Assembly (NCBI GenBank): GCA_003669255.1
Contig: QWPO01000035.1
Span: 1 to 9,318 of the forward strand
Source: Planctomycetota bacterium
Lineage (GTDB): Bacteria > Planctomycetota > Planctomycetia > Pirellulales > UBA1268
DNA length: 9,318 bases
Reading direction: 5' to 3'
Program-made: the position numbers and the translations under genes
Shown here: piece after piece, positions 1 to 6,822 of the stretch
Layout of the letters: every line of letters starts with the position of its first letter
Position numbering within the stretch: position 1 is the stretch's first letter
The notes under the pieces: model-generated
What the model saw: the letters and a program-made list of their open reading frames with translations, nothing else
Told to the model about the DNA's origin: nothing
Database searches by the model: none

Positions 1-1
1 A

Positions 2-583
2 CTGCTGTTTCAGGGCAATGCCGCCAAGGAAAAGGTCGACAAGGAAAAGCAGGCCAACGTCGCGAATAAAGTGATTTGGGCGAGTGAGCCGTTTGACGAC
101 GCAGATGGTAGCTGGACGCGGGAAGAGAATGAGCGGTTTCTCGACTACGACAAGGATGAGAAGTTCACCTTGGATCAAGAGGTTGTGGACGGCCCCCACG
201 GCAAAGCCGATGTCCGTGATGCCGGTCTGATCGACCGCTATTGGCTGTCGGCGTGGAGGACGCTGCGCGTGCTTCATCGGCCACGCATCACGTCTCCGGA
301 GTTCAATGCCAGCGAGGAAGTAGCGCGGGCCGGGGAGTTGATTTATACGGCGATAGCTGTTGATCCGGACGATGAAGACAAGATCCAGTACAGCCTCAGT
401 GGTGGCGGCGACGCCCTCCTTTTGCAAATCGATCCTGACAAGGGTGAAGTACGGTTTCGCGATGAGTCGGTCGATCCCGAACTCAAGAAGGTAACTTTTA
501 CCGTCCTGGCGACCGATCGCTCTGGCCTGATCGACGAGCACGAAGTGTCGATCACGCTCAGGCCGCCTCCGAGCGCCCTATAG
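2..583 (+). CDS. C-terminal part of a protein with a cadherin-like domain and EF-hand-like acidic loops (5' end outside window)
   Basis: The frame is open to the left edge and ends at TAG 581-583, so only the last 193 or so residues are visible. An internal GTG at 71 is not needed as a start. The visible part begins Lys/Glu-rich. It is followed by two acidic loops about 17 residues apart (around 'DDADGSWTREE' and 'DYDKDEKFTLDQE') with the D-x-D-x-D spacing of calcium-binding EF-hand loops. Neither is perfect: the first lacks Asp at position 1 and the second has Gln at position 12. The last 90 or so residues read like a cadherin-like beta-sandwich, with a 'VDPDDEDKIQYSL' segment, a 'DPDKGEVRF' segment and a final strand 'FTVLATDRSGL..EHEVSITL'. 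Such domains usually sit in large surface or secreted proteins and bind calcium or carbohydrate. That role is inferred here. Third codon positions are mixed, unlike the GC-rich genes to the right. The full protein and its function cannot be named. Confidence 0.75.
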   Translation: MLFQGNAAKEKVDKEKQANVANKVIWASEPFDDADGSWTREENERFLDYDKDEKFTLDQEVVDGPHGKADVRDAGLIDRYWLSAWRTLRVLHRPRITSPEFNASEEVARAGELIYTAIAVDPDDEDKIQYSLSGGGDALLLQIDPDKGEVRFRDESVDPELKKVTFTVLATDRSGLIDEHEVSITLRPPPSAL

Positions 584-588
584 CCCTG

Positions 589-2730
589 TCACCCTTCCAG
601 CCGGAAGCGGCTGACGGTGTCGGTCATGCCATCCACCGCCTGCACCATGTGCTGCGAGGCGTCTTTGAACTCCCGCAGGGCGTCGGCCGCCGCCCGTGAC
701 CCGTCGTTGAGTGTGACGAGCGCGTCGGTGATCTGCTGGGCCCCGGCCGCCTGAGCCTGCATCCCCTGCTTCACGCTGTCGAAGCGGTGGCTCAAGCCCT
801 GCACCTTGTCGATCACGTCAGAAAACTGCCCGCTGATTCCGGCCACGCGGTCGACGCCCGTTTTCACCTCCGTCGCAAACCGCCCCATCTCGTCCACGCC
901 CGCGTTCACCGCCTCCTGCATCTGCTCCACGAGCCGCTCGATGTCGAGCGTGGCCACGGCTGTCTGGTCGGCAAGGCGGCGGATCTCCCGCGCCACCACG
1001 ATGAAGCCCTGGCCGTAGTCGCCCGCCTTCTCCGCCTCGATGGCCGCGTTGATCGAGAGGAGGTTGGTCTGGTCGGCCACCTTGGTGATCGTGGTGATCA
1101 CCATGTTGATGTCTTCGGCCCGTTGGCGAATCGTGGCCAGTCGCTCGGCAAACTCCGTGGTGGACTGTTCCAGGTGGGCCATCGTGTCGCCCACCTCGGA
1201 AAGATTATCGCGGCCGGCGTCGGCCACGTGGGCGGTGTCGGCGGCCACGTCGGCCACCTCGCCCATCGTGTCGAGTAGTTCTCGGCCGGTTACGGCGATC
1301 TGCCGACTGGCTACCGCCGCCTCGCTCGTGCTGGCCCCCAACGAGGCGATCGCCGCCTCCTGCTGGTTGCCCGCCGCCGTGAGCTGCCGCGCCGTTGCGT
1401 TGAGGTCGAAACTCGCCCGCTTCACCTGCGAGACGATCGCCTTGAGATTGGCCGTCATCGCACCGACGTCGCGGAGAAGTTGGCCGGTCTCGTCGCCGCC
1501 CCGCATGTCGATCGTGCCGCTGAGGTCGCCCTGCGCCACCCGCCGCGAGGCCGCCACCGCCTCGCCGATCCGCCCGGTGATTCTCGTCGCCAGCCAGCCC
1601 AGCAGGCCGAGGATCGTCGCCATCCCGGCGGCCGCGATCCCCGCCGACGTGAGCAGCGGCCCCCTCACACGGCCCACGAGGTCCGACGTCGGGATCTGCA
1701 TGACGACCGTCCAGCCGCCCGACGGCACCTTGGCCGCCGCGTAGAGGCTCTCCACCTTCGTGAGCGGGTCGAGGGCGGTCACCACCCGGTCGGTGGTGGT
1801 CGCGGAGTGGAAGTCGCGAAGGAGTGTGGCGTAGGGCGTGGCATCGATCGGCTTCGTCCGCATGTCGGCCGACTTGAGCGTGGTGGCAATCACCCGCGGG
1901 CCGCGGACGCCCGCGTCTTCCTCGCCCCGGCTCACGAGGAAGATTTCCGGATGCCAGCCCAGCGCGACCTGCCGCTGCTTGAGCGTGTCGAGGGCGGCGC
2001 TGATCCGCTCGAGCGTACGGTCCACGCCCGCCACCCCGCGAAACTGGCCGTCGACCACGATCGGGTAGGTCTGCTCGAGCATCAGATCGCCCTCGTAGTC
2101 GTAGGGCTCGGTCACCATCGCCTTGTCGATCTCGCGACCGTCGAGGAACCGTTTCTTGCAGCCCTCGTAGTAAAGGCCATCGAGCTCGACCAGTGGCTTG
2201 AGCATGATCCGCGTGCGGTCGCTGCGGTCGCGAAACCAGTAGGGCAGGAAGCGGCCGTCCTGTGTGACCGATTGGGGCGGGAGCAGGGTGAGGCCGCCGC
2301 CGGTGCCGGTTGCCGAGAGCGAGGTGGCGTCGATCGCGGTCGGGGTCGATGAGGCGTCGATGGCCCGGGCTGCGGCGGCGTCGCGGCCGTCGGCATCAGG
2401 CTCGTAGCCGAAGTAGGAGCCGACGTATTGCGGCATCGAATCGAGCACGTCACGGGTGAACCGCAAGGACTGGAGGCGGTCGTCGAGCATCCCGTTCTCG
2501 GCGGCGATCGCCATCACCCGAGCCGTGGTGACGGCCTCGGCCGTGTCTCGGTCGATGTCGGCGGCAACCGCCCTGACGCGCTCGCGCAGGATCTCCTGGC
2601 CGAAGTCGAGCAGCAGCGCCCGCATCCGGAAGTAGTTGAGACCCAGCGCGGCCGCGAGGATCGCAACCGCGGGCAGGATCGCCAGAACGAGCAGACGGCC
2701 GCGGAGGCCGAGGGCGGGGAGGAACGACAT
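589..2730 (-). CDS. Methyl-accepting chemotaxis protein (Cache-type sensor, HAMP, MA signalling domain)
   Basis: This is a 713-residue transmembrane chemoreceptor, which would pass ligand binding outside the membrane to CheA/CheW inside. TM1 spans about residues 12-32. A periplasmic region of about 320 residues follows, with features of a double-Cache fold: 'SYFGYEPDADG', 'EPYDYEGDLMLEQTYPIV', 'GVAGVD' and a closing 'GGWTVVMQIP'. TM2 is about 359-381 and HAMP about 380-434. The MA coiled coil runs about 440-705. Its hairpin tip, about 547-580, contains 'VADQTNLLSINAAIEAEKAG' and 'GQGFIVVAREIRRLADQT', the most conserved part of all such receptors. I see no C-terminal CheR/CheB-binding pentapeptide; it ends 'SRFRLEG'. 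The start is the ATG at 2730, because the signal-anchor begins right after it. The frame stays open another 37 codons to a GTG at 2841, but those codons add no protein-like sequence. No clear Shine-Dalgarno is visible. The ligand cannot be read, and no other chemotaxis gene is in the window, so this is an orphan receptor. Confidence 0.95.
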   Translation of the reverse strand: MSFLPALGLRGRLLVLAILPAVAILAAALGLNYFRMRALLLDFGQEILRERVRAVAADIDRDTAEAVTTARVMAIAAENGMLDDRLQSLRFTRDVLDSMPQYVGSYFGYEPDADGRDAAAARAIDASSTPTAIDATSLSATGTGGGLTLLPPQSVTQDGRFLPYWFRDRSDRTRIMLKPLVELDGLYYEGCKKRFLDGREIDKAMVTEPYDYEGDLMLEQTYPIVVDGQFRGVAGVDRTLERISAALDTLKQRQVALGWHPEIFLVSRGEEDAGVRGPRVIATTLKSADMRTKPIDATPYATLLRDFHSATTTDRVVTALDPLTKVESLYAAAKVPSGGWTVVMQIPTSDLVGRVRGPLLTSAGIAAAGMATILGLLGWLATRITGRIGEAVAASRRVAQGDLSGTIDMRGGDETGQLLRDVGAMTANLKAIVSQVKRASFDLNATARQLTAAGNQQEAAIASLGASTSEAAVASRQIAVTGRELLDTMGEVADVAADTAHVADAGRDNLSEVGDTMAHLEQSTTEFAERLATIRQRAEDINMVITTITKVADQTNLLSINAAIEAEKAGDYGQGFIVVAREIRRLADQTAVATLDIERLVEQMQEAVNAGVDEMGRFATEVKTGVDRVAGISGQFSDVIDKVQGLSHRFDSVKQGMQAQAAGAQQITDALVTLNDGSRAAADALREFKDASQHMVQAVDGMTDTVSRFRLEG

Positions 2731-2884
2731 AGTCGGAATCCGAAGGCAGCCCCGAGGGGTACGCGAGAACCCTAGGTTACCTTCGGGGTTGTCGGCGGCG
2801 GTTCCGTCGCCGAAAATCCGCTGCAACCGGCATGAACGCACCTGCCGACAGACCGCCCACCTCCCTCAGCCCCAGGCCCAACCG
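2731..2884. promoter_or_regulatory. Divergent intergenic region between chemoreceptor and HAD/ammonia-lyase operon
   Basis: These 154 bases must hold the promoters for both divergent units. Two dyads are visible. One pairs CCCCGA (2750-2755) with TCGGGG (2783-2788), extended inward by GGTA (2758-2761) with TACC (2778-2781). The second pairs TCGGCG (2792-2797) with CGCCGA (2808-2813) and is followed by AAAATCC. They could be operator or leader structures. I could not assign convincing -35/-10 boxes to either direction. Confidence 0.3.
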
Positions 2885-3484
2885 ATGTGGCACCTCCAGG
2901 CCGCCGACGCGATTCTCTTCGACTGCGACGGCACACTGGCCGACACGATGCCGGCCCACTACCGCGCCTGGCTGACGGTGACGAGAGCCCACGGGATGGC
3001 GTTTGACGAGGACCGGTTTTACGCACTCGGCGGCCGCCCCACGCGAGACATCATCGCCACACTGGCCCGCGAAGCGGGTGTGACGCTCGACGTCGAGCAT
3101 GCTGCCGAGGAGAAGGAGCGGGCATTCCTCGACCAACTGGCCCGGATCGAGGCGATCGGGCCGGTGGTCGATGTCGTCCGCCGGTTGCGGGGCCGGATGC
3201 CGATCGCCGTGGTCACCGGCGGCTACCAGCAAGTCTGCCGGAAGATCCTCGCCCACATCGGCCTCGCCGACGCCTTCGACACGATCGTGGCCAGCGAAGA
3301 CACCGAACGCCACAAGCCTGAGCCAGAGCCGTTTCTGGAGGCCGCCCGTCGGCTGGGCGCGAGGCCGGAGCGATGCGTGGTCTGGGAAGACAGCGACCTG
3401 GGCCTCGAGGCGGCGCGGCGCGGTGGGATGTCGTGGATCGACGTGCGCTCGTTCCATCTGCCGGCACGGGTGGGCGACGCATGA
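2885..3484 (+). CDS. HAD-superfamily phosphatase, subfamily IA, YqaB-like sugar-phosphate phosphatase
   Basis: A 199-residue cytoplasmic haloacid-dehalogenase phosphatase, close to the usual length. Motif I is 'LFDCDGTLADT', with nucleophile D13 and acid/base D15. A helical C1 cap covers about residues 20-85 and carries 'GGRPTRD'. Motif II is T111 in 'AVVTGG', motif III is K144 in 'HKPEPEPF', and motif IV is 'VVWEDSDLGLEAARRGGM' with acidic E168 and D169. From memory, the order, spacing and the end ('GGMSWIDVRSF') resemble Escherichia coli YqaB, which dephosphorylates fructose-1-phosphate and similar sugar phosphates; beta-phosphoglucomutase is the near alternative. The substrate is therefore uncertain. 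The ATG at 2885 is chosen because motif I follows at the normal distance; the frame upstream only shadows the chemoreceptor. No Shine-Dalgarno is evident. Its TGA stop overlaps the next gene's ATG (ATGA at 3481-3484), which implies one transcript and coupled translation. Confidence 0.92.
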   Translation: MWHLQAADAILFDCDGTLADTMPAHYRAWLTVTRAHGMAFDEDRFYALGGRPTRDIIATLAREAGVTLDVEHAAEEKERAFLDQLARIEAIGPVVDVVRRLRGRMPIAVVTGGYQQVCRKILAHIGLADAFDTIVASEDTERHKPEPEPFLEAARRLGARPERCVVWEDSDLGLEAARRGGMSWIDVRSFHLPARVGDA

Positions 3485-4698
3485 CCGCCACCGTCACCCT
3501 CGCCGACATTCGTTCGGCCCGTTCGCGGATTGAGGGCCGGGTGCTGCGATCCCCCTGCCCGCGGAGCATTCCGCTGTCGGAAGCCGTCGGACTCGACGTG
3601 TTTTGCAAGCTCGACGTCTTCCAGCGAACGGGCAGCTTCAAGGAGCGGGGCGCCTGCAACGCCCTGATGCTCCTCGACAACGCCCAGAAGCCGCGGGGTG
3701 TGGTGGCTGCGTCGGCGGGCAACCACGCGCTCGGCCTTGCCTACCACGGCAAGCTGCTTGGCATTCCGGTCACCGTGGTGATGCCGCGGTTTGCGCCGCT
3801 GGTGAAGGTGGCCACCTGCCGGCGACTCGGTGCCAACGTGATCCTCGAGGGAGAGACGTTCGACGACGCCCGTCGGCTCGCCGTAGAGATCGCCGACCGA
3901 GACGGCCTCGCCCGCATCCATGGCTTCGACGACGCCCGCGTGATCTCGGGGCAGGGGACGATGGCCCTCGAGATCCTCGAAGACGTGCCCGATGCCGACG
4001 CGCTGATCGTGCCCACCGGCGGCGCGGGCCTGCTGGCTGGGGTGGCGATCGCTGCCAAGGCGCTGCGGCCCGAGATTCGGATCGTGGCGGTGGAGACGGC
4101 GGCAGCACCGAGTTTTTCAGTGTCGCTGGCGGCGGGCCATCCCGTGCAGGTGCCAATCCGCCCCACGCTCGCCGACGGCCTCGCCGTGGGCCGCGTGGGC
4201 GACCTTTCCTTCAAACTTGCCGCGCCGCTCGTCGATCGCGTGATCACGGTCGACGAGGGCGACCTCTCGCTCGCGGTGTTGCGGCTTCTCGAACTCGAGA
4301 AGACCGTGGTGGAAGGTGCGGCGGCGGCCGCGCTCGCCGGCGTGATGGCGGGCCGCTGTCCCGAACTGGCTGGCCGGAAGGCGGTGCTGCTGCTTTGCGG
4401 TGGCAACATCGACCTCACGATCCTCGACCGCGTGATCGACCACGGCCTCGCGGTGGATGGCCGACGCTGGCGGTTCGCGGTGCGGATTAGCGACCGACCG
4501 GGCGGGATCGCCAGGCTGACTGCCGCGATCGCGGCCGCCGGTGCGAGCGTGCGGGAGATCGTGCACGACCGGGCCTTCTCGGGGGCCGATGTGTTTTCCA
4601 CGGGCGTGGAGGTGACGGTGGAGACCGCCGGCCACGACCACGTGGCCGCGCTCGCCGCGGCGCTCGCGCACGACGGATTTGACGTCCGCCCCGCGTGA
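3481..4698 (+). CDS. ilvA: Threonine ammonia-lyase (threonine dehydratase), PLP-dependent, with C-terminal ACT domain
   Basis: A 405-residue fold-type II PLP enzyme that should deaminate L-threonine to 2-oxobutanoate, feeding isoleucine synthesis or threonine breakdown. The PLP lysine is K54 in 'RTGSFKERGA'. 'ASAGNHALG' (77-85) is the asparagine loop that contacts the cofactor. The phosphate-binding glycine loop is 'PTGGAGLLAG' (178-187), slightly altered from the common GGGGL. 'CGGNID' (306-311) holds the pyridine-contacting site. Residues about 330-405, from 'RFAVRISDRPGGIARL', form a single ACT domain. With one ACT domain this is the medium form, shorter than E. coli biosynthetic IlvA with its two regulatory subdomains and longer than ACT-free catabolic TdcB. 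Allosteric control by an amino acid is expected but its identity is not visible. A serine-dehydratase activity or a related beta-elimination is possible. The start overlaps the phosphatase stop in ATGA, so translation is probably coupled. Confidence 0.93.
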   Translation: MTATVTLADIRSARSRIEGRVLRSPCPRSIPLSEAVGLDVFCKLDVFQRTGSFKERGACNALMLLDNAQKPRGVVAASAGNHALGLAYHGKLLGIPVTVVMPRFAPLVKVATCRRLGANVILEGETFDDARRLAVEIADRDGLARIHGFDDARVISGQGTMALEILEDVPDADALIVPTGGAGLLAGVAIAAKALRPEIRIVAVETAAAPSFSVSLAAGHPVQVPIRPTLADGLAVGRVGDLSFKLAAPLVDRVITVDEGDLSLAVLRLLELEKTVVEGAAAAALAGVMAGRCPELAGRKAVLLLCGGNIDLTILDRVIDHGLAVDGRRWRFAVRISDRPGGIARLTAAIAAAGASVREIVHDRAFSGADVFSTGVEVTVETAGHDHVAALAAALAHDGFDVRPA

Positions 4699-4819
4699 GA
4701 CCCTGCGGGTTTTGCGGCTCGTGAGGCCGCCGCCACTTTCGTGGTAGTCGGCGGGAGTCGGCGGCCGATCACCCTCGGTGCGAGCCTGGCCGGGACTCGC
4801 GCGCCGAGGAGCGTCGGAC
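4699..4819. other. Intergenic spacer with weak hairpins and a 10-bp tandem repeat
   Basis: There is no gene here. Just after the ammonia-lyase stop, ACCC/GGGT (4700-4703 and 4707-4710) makes a tiny stem followed by T residues (4710-4713). Next, GCGGC (4714-4718) pairs with GCCGC (4726-4730). Together these may end the upstream operon, but neither has a proper stem plus U-tract. AGTCGGCGG occurs twice, at 4746-4754 and 4756-4764. A promoter for the small ORF and protease could lie in this stretch, but I cannot point to one. Confidence 0.3.
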
Positions 4820-4981
4820 ATGATTACTCATCAGCACGGCCTGTTCGCCCGCACGGGGCGAACAGCGAGGTCTTCGTCCGATGCGAAGATCCGCGAACGA
4901 GAACGGCTCCGCCGAGAACTGCTCCGCCGGATTCTCGACCGCGAGATTCGGCGACAGGCCCTGCGGGGCGTGAGAGTCTGA
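4820..4981 (+). CDS. Small Arg-rich ORF of unknown function upstream of the protease
   Basis: A 53-codon frame from ATG 4820 to TGA 4979-4981. I do not recognise the product. Support comes mainly from a strong Shine-Dalgarno, GAGGAG at 4806-4811, spaced 8 bases from the ATG. The stop lies 28 bases before the protease start, as expected for a co-transcribed leader gene. The second half is a run rich in Arg, Glu and Leu ('RERERLRRELLRRILDREI'), which would form a charged amphipathic helix or short coiled coil. There is no signal peptide or membrane segment. Codons 8-16 lie over a perfect 10-bp hairpin (4841-4865), so the stretch could instead be a structured leader. A longer form from GTG 4778 is possible but lacks the ribosome binding site. 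GC-rich DNA gives chance frames of this size, so I am not sure it is translated. Confidence 0.4.
   Translation: MITHQHGLFARTGRTARSSSDAKIRERERLRRELLRRILDREIRRQALRGVRV
4841..4865 (+). repeat. Perfect 10-bp hairpin within the small ORF
   Basis: CTGTTCGCCC (4841-4850) and GGGCGAACAG (4856-4865) are exact reverse complements around a 5-base loop. A second, shorter stem follows: TCTTCG (4871-4876) with CGAAGA (4884-4889). No T-run follows either, so an intrinsic terminator is unlikely. An RNA structure in the protease leader or a protein-binding dyad are the alternatives. Confidence 0.6.
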
Positions 4982-4996
4982 TCGCGGGCCACCGGA

Positions 4997-5004
4997 AAGG
5001 GAGG
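4997..5004 (+). promoter_or_regulatory. Shine-Dalgarno of the serine protease gene
   Basis: AAGGGAGG ends 5 bases before the ATG at 5010. This fixes the start there and not at the in-frame ATG 5079, which lies closer to the signal-peptide core. Confidence 0.65.
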
Positions 5005-5009
5005 CATCC

Positions 5010-6188
5010 ATGCGACATGGCACTGGCAGCCCGCCCCCGAGAGCCGACGGCAGATGCGACGGCCGGGCCCGCGGACTGATGGGCGGCAGTCTTGCGTGTG
5101 CGCTCGGCCGGCTGGCAGCTGCGCTGATCCTGCAGTCGACGCTTGCGATCGTCTGCACCGGCTCCGCCGTCGCGCAGCAGTCGTGGTGGGGCTGGGGCTT
5201 CGGAGGCAATCCCACCGCAAACTGGTCTGCCGACAACCTCGCCGACTACATGTACACGGGGCACACACCCCATCCGGCGGTTGCCAGGATCGTGGCTCCC
5301 GAGTCGAGCGGTGCTTCGCTCGGATCGGGCGTGCTCGTGGACGTCAACCAGTCGCAGGGCCTGGTGCTCACCAACTGGCACGTCGTCCGCGACAGCAAGT
5401 CGGCGGTGCTCGTGCAGTTCCCCGACGGCTTCCAGTCGGCCGGCACGGTCGTCCGTTGGGACGAGGCCTGGGATCTGGCGGCGATCGTGGTCTGGAAGCC
5501 GGCGGCGACGCCGATCCCGGTTGCCGAAGCGCCGCCGCAGATCGGCGAGCAGCTGACGATCGCCGGCTTCGGCCGCGGCGTGTACCGGGAGCAGACCGGT
5601 GAGTGCACCGAGTATCTTTCGCCTGGGACGGGTTACGCCAAGGAGTTCGTCGAGCTCAAGGCGACGGCGAGACAGGGCGATTCTGGCGGTCCGATCTTGA
5701 ACGAGCGACGCGAAATTGCGGGCGTGCTTTTCGGCCAGAATGACGGCCGCACGATCGGCAGCTGCTCCAAGCGGGTTCGCGAGTTTCTCGCGTCGGTCGG
5801 CTCCAAGGGATACACGCCCGCGCCGATCGCTGAGTTTTCAGAGGCCCGGGCGATCGACCGGGGAATCGGCGCGGCCGCACCGGCGTCGGATCGGATCGCC
5901 GCCATGCCGGTGTCAGACGTCGTGCAACGCTCCACCTATGTGGCCGAACCGGCCGGAGTGCCGGTCATCGCACAAGCGATACCCGCTCCTATGACCGCCA
6001 CAGCGCCGCCGACGTGGCCCGGCGTCCCCGTCGCCCAGCAGCCGTCGCCACTGGCCGGTTTGGGCCTGCCTCACTGGCTGCCCGATCCATGGGTGCACCG
6101 CACCACGCTGCTCTCGGGAGCGGGTGGACTCGCGCTTGTCGTGCTCGGCCTCAAGACGCTGCTCGGCGGCCGACGACTATCGGCGTGA
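5010..6188 (+). CDS. Trypsin-like serine protease, secreted, with C-terminal membrane anchor
   Basis: A 392-residue S1-type (chymotrypsin-fold) peptidase. The catalytic triad is clear: H124 in 'LTNWHVVRD', D155 in 'WDLAAIVV' and S225 in 'RQGDSGGPI'. A long N-terminus leads to a hydrophobic core (about 31-52) ending 'GSAVAQQ', a likely signal peptide cut near residue 56. The mature protein then starts with a Trp/Gly-rich stretch ('SWWGWGFGG'). Residues about 270-365 are Pro/Ala-rich linker. Residues about 366-384 are hydrophobic and followed by 'GGRR', so the protease would be displayed outside the membrane and held by its C-terminus. No PDZ domain is present, so it is not a typical DegP/HtrA. 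C199 and C252 could form a disulfide. The start rests on the Shine-Dalgarno at 4997-5004. It is probably co-transcribed with the small ORF before it and converges on the cyclophilin gene with 9 bases between stops. The substrate is unknown. Confidence 0.9.
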   Translation: MRHGTGSPPPRADGRCDGRARGLMGGSLACALGRLAAALILQSTLAIVCTGSAVAQQSWWGWGFGGNPTANWSADNLADYMYTGHTPHPAVARIVAPESSGASLGSGVLVDVNQSQGLVLTNWHVVRDSKSAVLVQFPDGFQSAGTVVRWDEAWDLAAIVVWKPAATPIPVAEAPPQIGEQLTIAGFGRGVYREQTGECTEYLSPGTGYAKEFVELKATARQGDSGGPILNERREIAGVLFGQNDGRTIGSCSKRVREFLASVGSKGYTPAPIAEFSEARAIDRGIGAAAPASDRIAAMPVSDVVQRSTYVAEPAGVPVIAQAIPAPMTATAPPTWPGVPVAQQPSPLAGLGLPHWLPDPWVHRTTLLSGAGGLALVVLGLKTLLGGRRLSA

Positions 6189-6197
6189 GCTTTCTTC

Positions 6198-6734
6198 CTA
6201 CTTCGGCGTCTTGGTGACCGTTGCCTTCTTGATCACGACGGGCTCGACGGGCTTGTCGCCGGCGCCGGTCCGTACGCTGCCGATCGCCTTCACGACATCA
6301 AGACTCGCCGCGTCGGCGGTCTTGCCGAAGGCGGTGTATTGGTTGTCGAGGTGCGGCACCCGCTCGAGGCAGATGAAGAACTGGCTGCCGGCCGAGTTGG
6401 GATCGCTGGTGCGGGCCATCGAGAGCACGCCCGGCTCGTGTGGAGTGGGGTTGAACTCGGCCTTGATCTTGTAGCCCGGGCCGCCGGTGCCGGTGCCTTC
6501 GGGGCAGCCGCCTTGGATCATGAAGCCCTTGATGATGCGGTGGAAGGCGACGCCGTCGTAGTAGCCGCTCTCGGCGAGGGCCACCATGTTGCGGACGTGG
6601 CCGGGGGCCGAGTTGGAATCGAGCTTCAGGCGGATCGGGCCGAGCGTGGTATCGAGCGTGATCTCGTAGTTGGACGAGTCGAGGTCGAGGGCCTTGGCGG
6701 CAGCCTGGAGTTCGGCGGCGGAGGGCTTGGGCAT
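6198..6734 (-). CDS. Cyclophilin-type peptidyl-prolyl cis-trans isomerase
   Basis: A 178-residue cytoplasmic cyclophilin that speeds cis-trans isomerisation of X-Pro bonds during folding. Active-site residues, matched to human cyclophilin A, are R66 in 'VAFHRIIKG' (R55), F71 and Q74 in 'GFMIQGG' (F60, Q63), and Q118/F119/F120 in 'AGSQFFIC' (Q111-F113). 'LDNQYTAFGK' is the late conserved loop. The cyclosporin-contacting Trp (W121) is His here (H128) and H126 is Tyr (Y133), so weak cyclosporin binding is expected. The first 20 or so residues are a charged helix outside the core; there is no signal peptide. ATG 6734 is preferred over an in-frame TTG at 6746. No clear Shine-Dalgarno is seen. It is divergent from the kinase and convergent with the protease. 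Confidence 0.94.
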   Translation of the reverse strand: MPKPSAAELQAAAKALDLDSSNYEITLDTTLGPIRLKLDSNSAPGHVRNMVALAESGYYDGVAFHRIIKGFMIQGGCPEGTGTGGPGYKIKAEFNPTPHEPGVLSMARTSDPNSAGSQFFICLERVPHLDNQYTAFGKTADAASLDVVKAIGSVRTGAGDKPVEPVVIKKATVTKTPK

Positions 6735-6822
6735 CGTGGGTTCCAAAGGGGAAATGGGACGAGCGGGCGGGGGCGGGCGGACGGTTTGCCGCGCCGCGAC
6801 TGCCTGCCGATACTCAATCCCG
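6735..6822. promoter_or_regulatory. Divergent promoter region with G-rich tract
   Basis: These 88 bases separate the cyclophilin and kinase starts. For the kinase, TTGCCG (6786-6791), a 17-base spacer and GATACT (6809-6814) make a plausible sigma-70-type promoter. Its start site would fall about 2 bases before the ATG at 6823. A tract of G-runs (6765-6780: GGG, GGGGG, GGG, GG separated by single C) lies upstream on the + strand. It could form a weak quadruplex or simply reflect local base bias. Confidence 0.45.

Noticed and set aside
598..613. CAGCCG-GAAG-CGGCTG hairpin near the convergent stops
   Set aside because: Short stem inside chemoreceptor codons and no T-run. Not enough to call a terminator.
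1480..2352. Long + strand frame of 290 codons opposite the chemoreceptor
   Set aside because: It is a high-GC shadow of the chemoreceptor: Arg/His/Gly-rich with no domain, while the opposite strand encodes a clear receptor.
3741..4772. 343-codon minus frame over the ammonia-lyase
   Set aside because: Ser/Ala/Thr/Arg-rich antisense shadow. The + strand has all PLP-enzyme motifs.
6765..6784. Canonical G-quadruplex in the divergent promoter
   Set aside because: Only three runs of three or more G. A stable three-tetrad quadruplex is not supported, so it is noted only as a G-rich tract.
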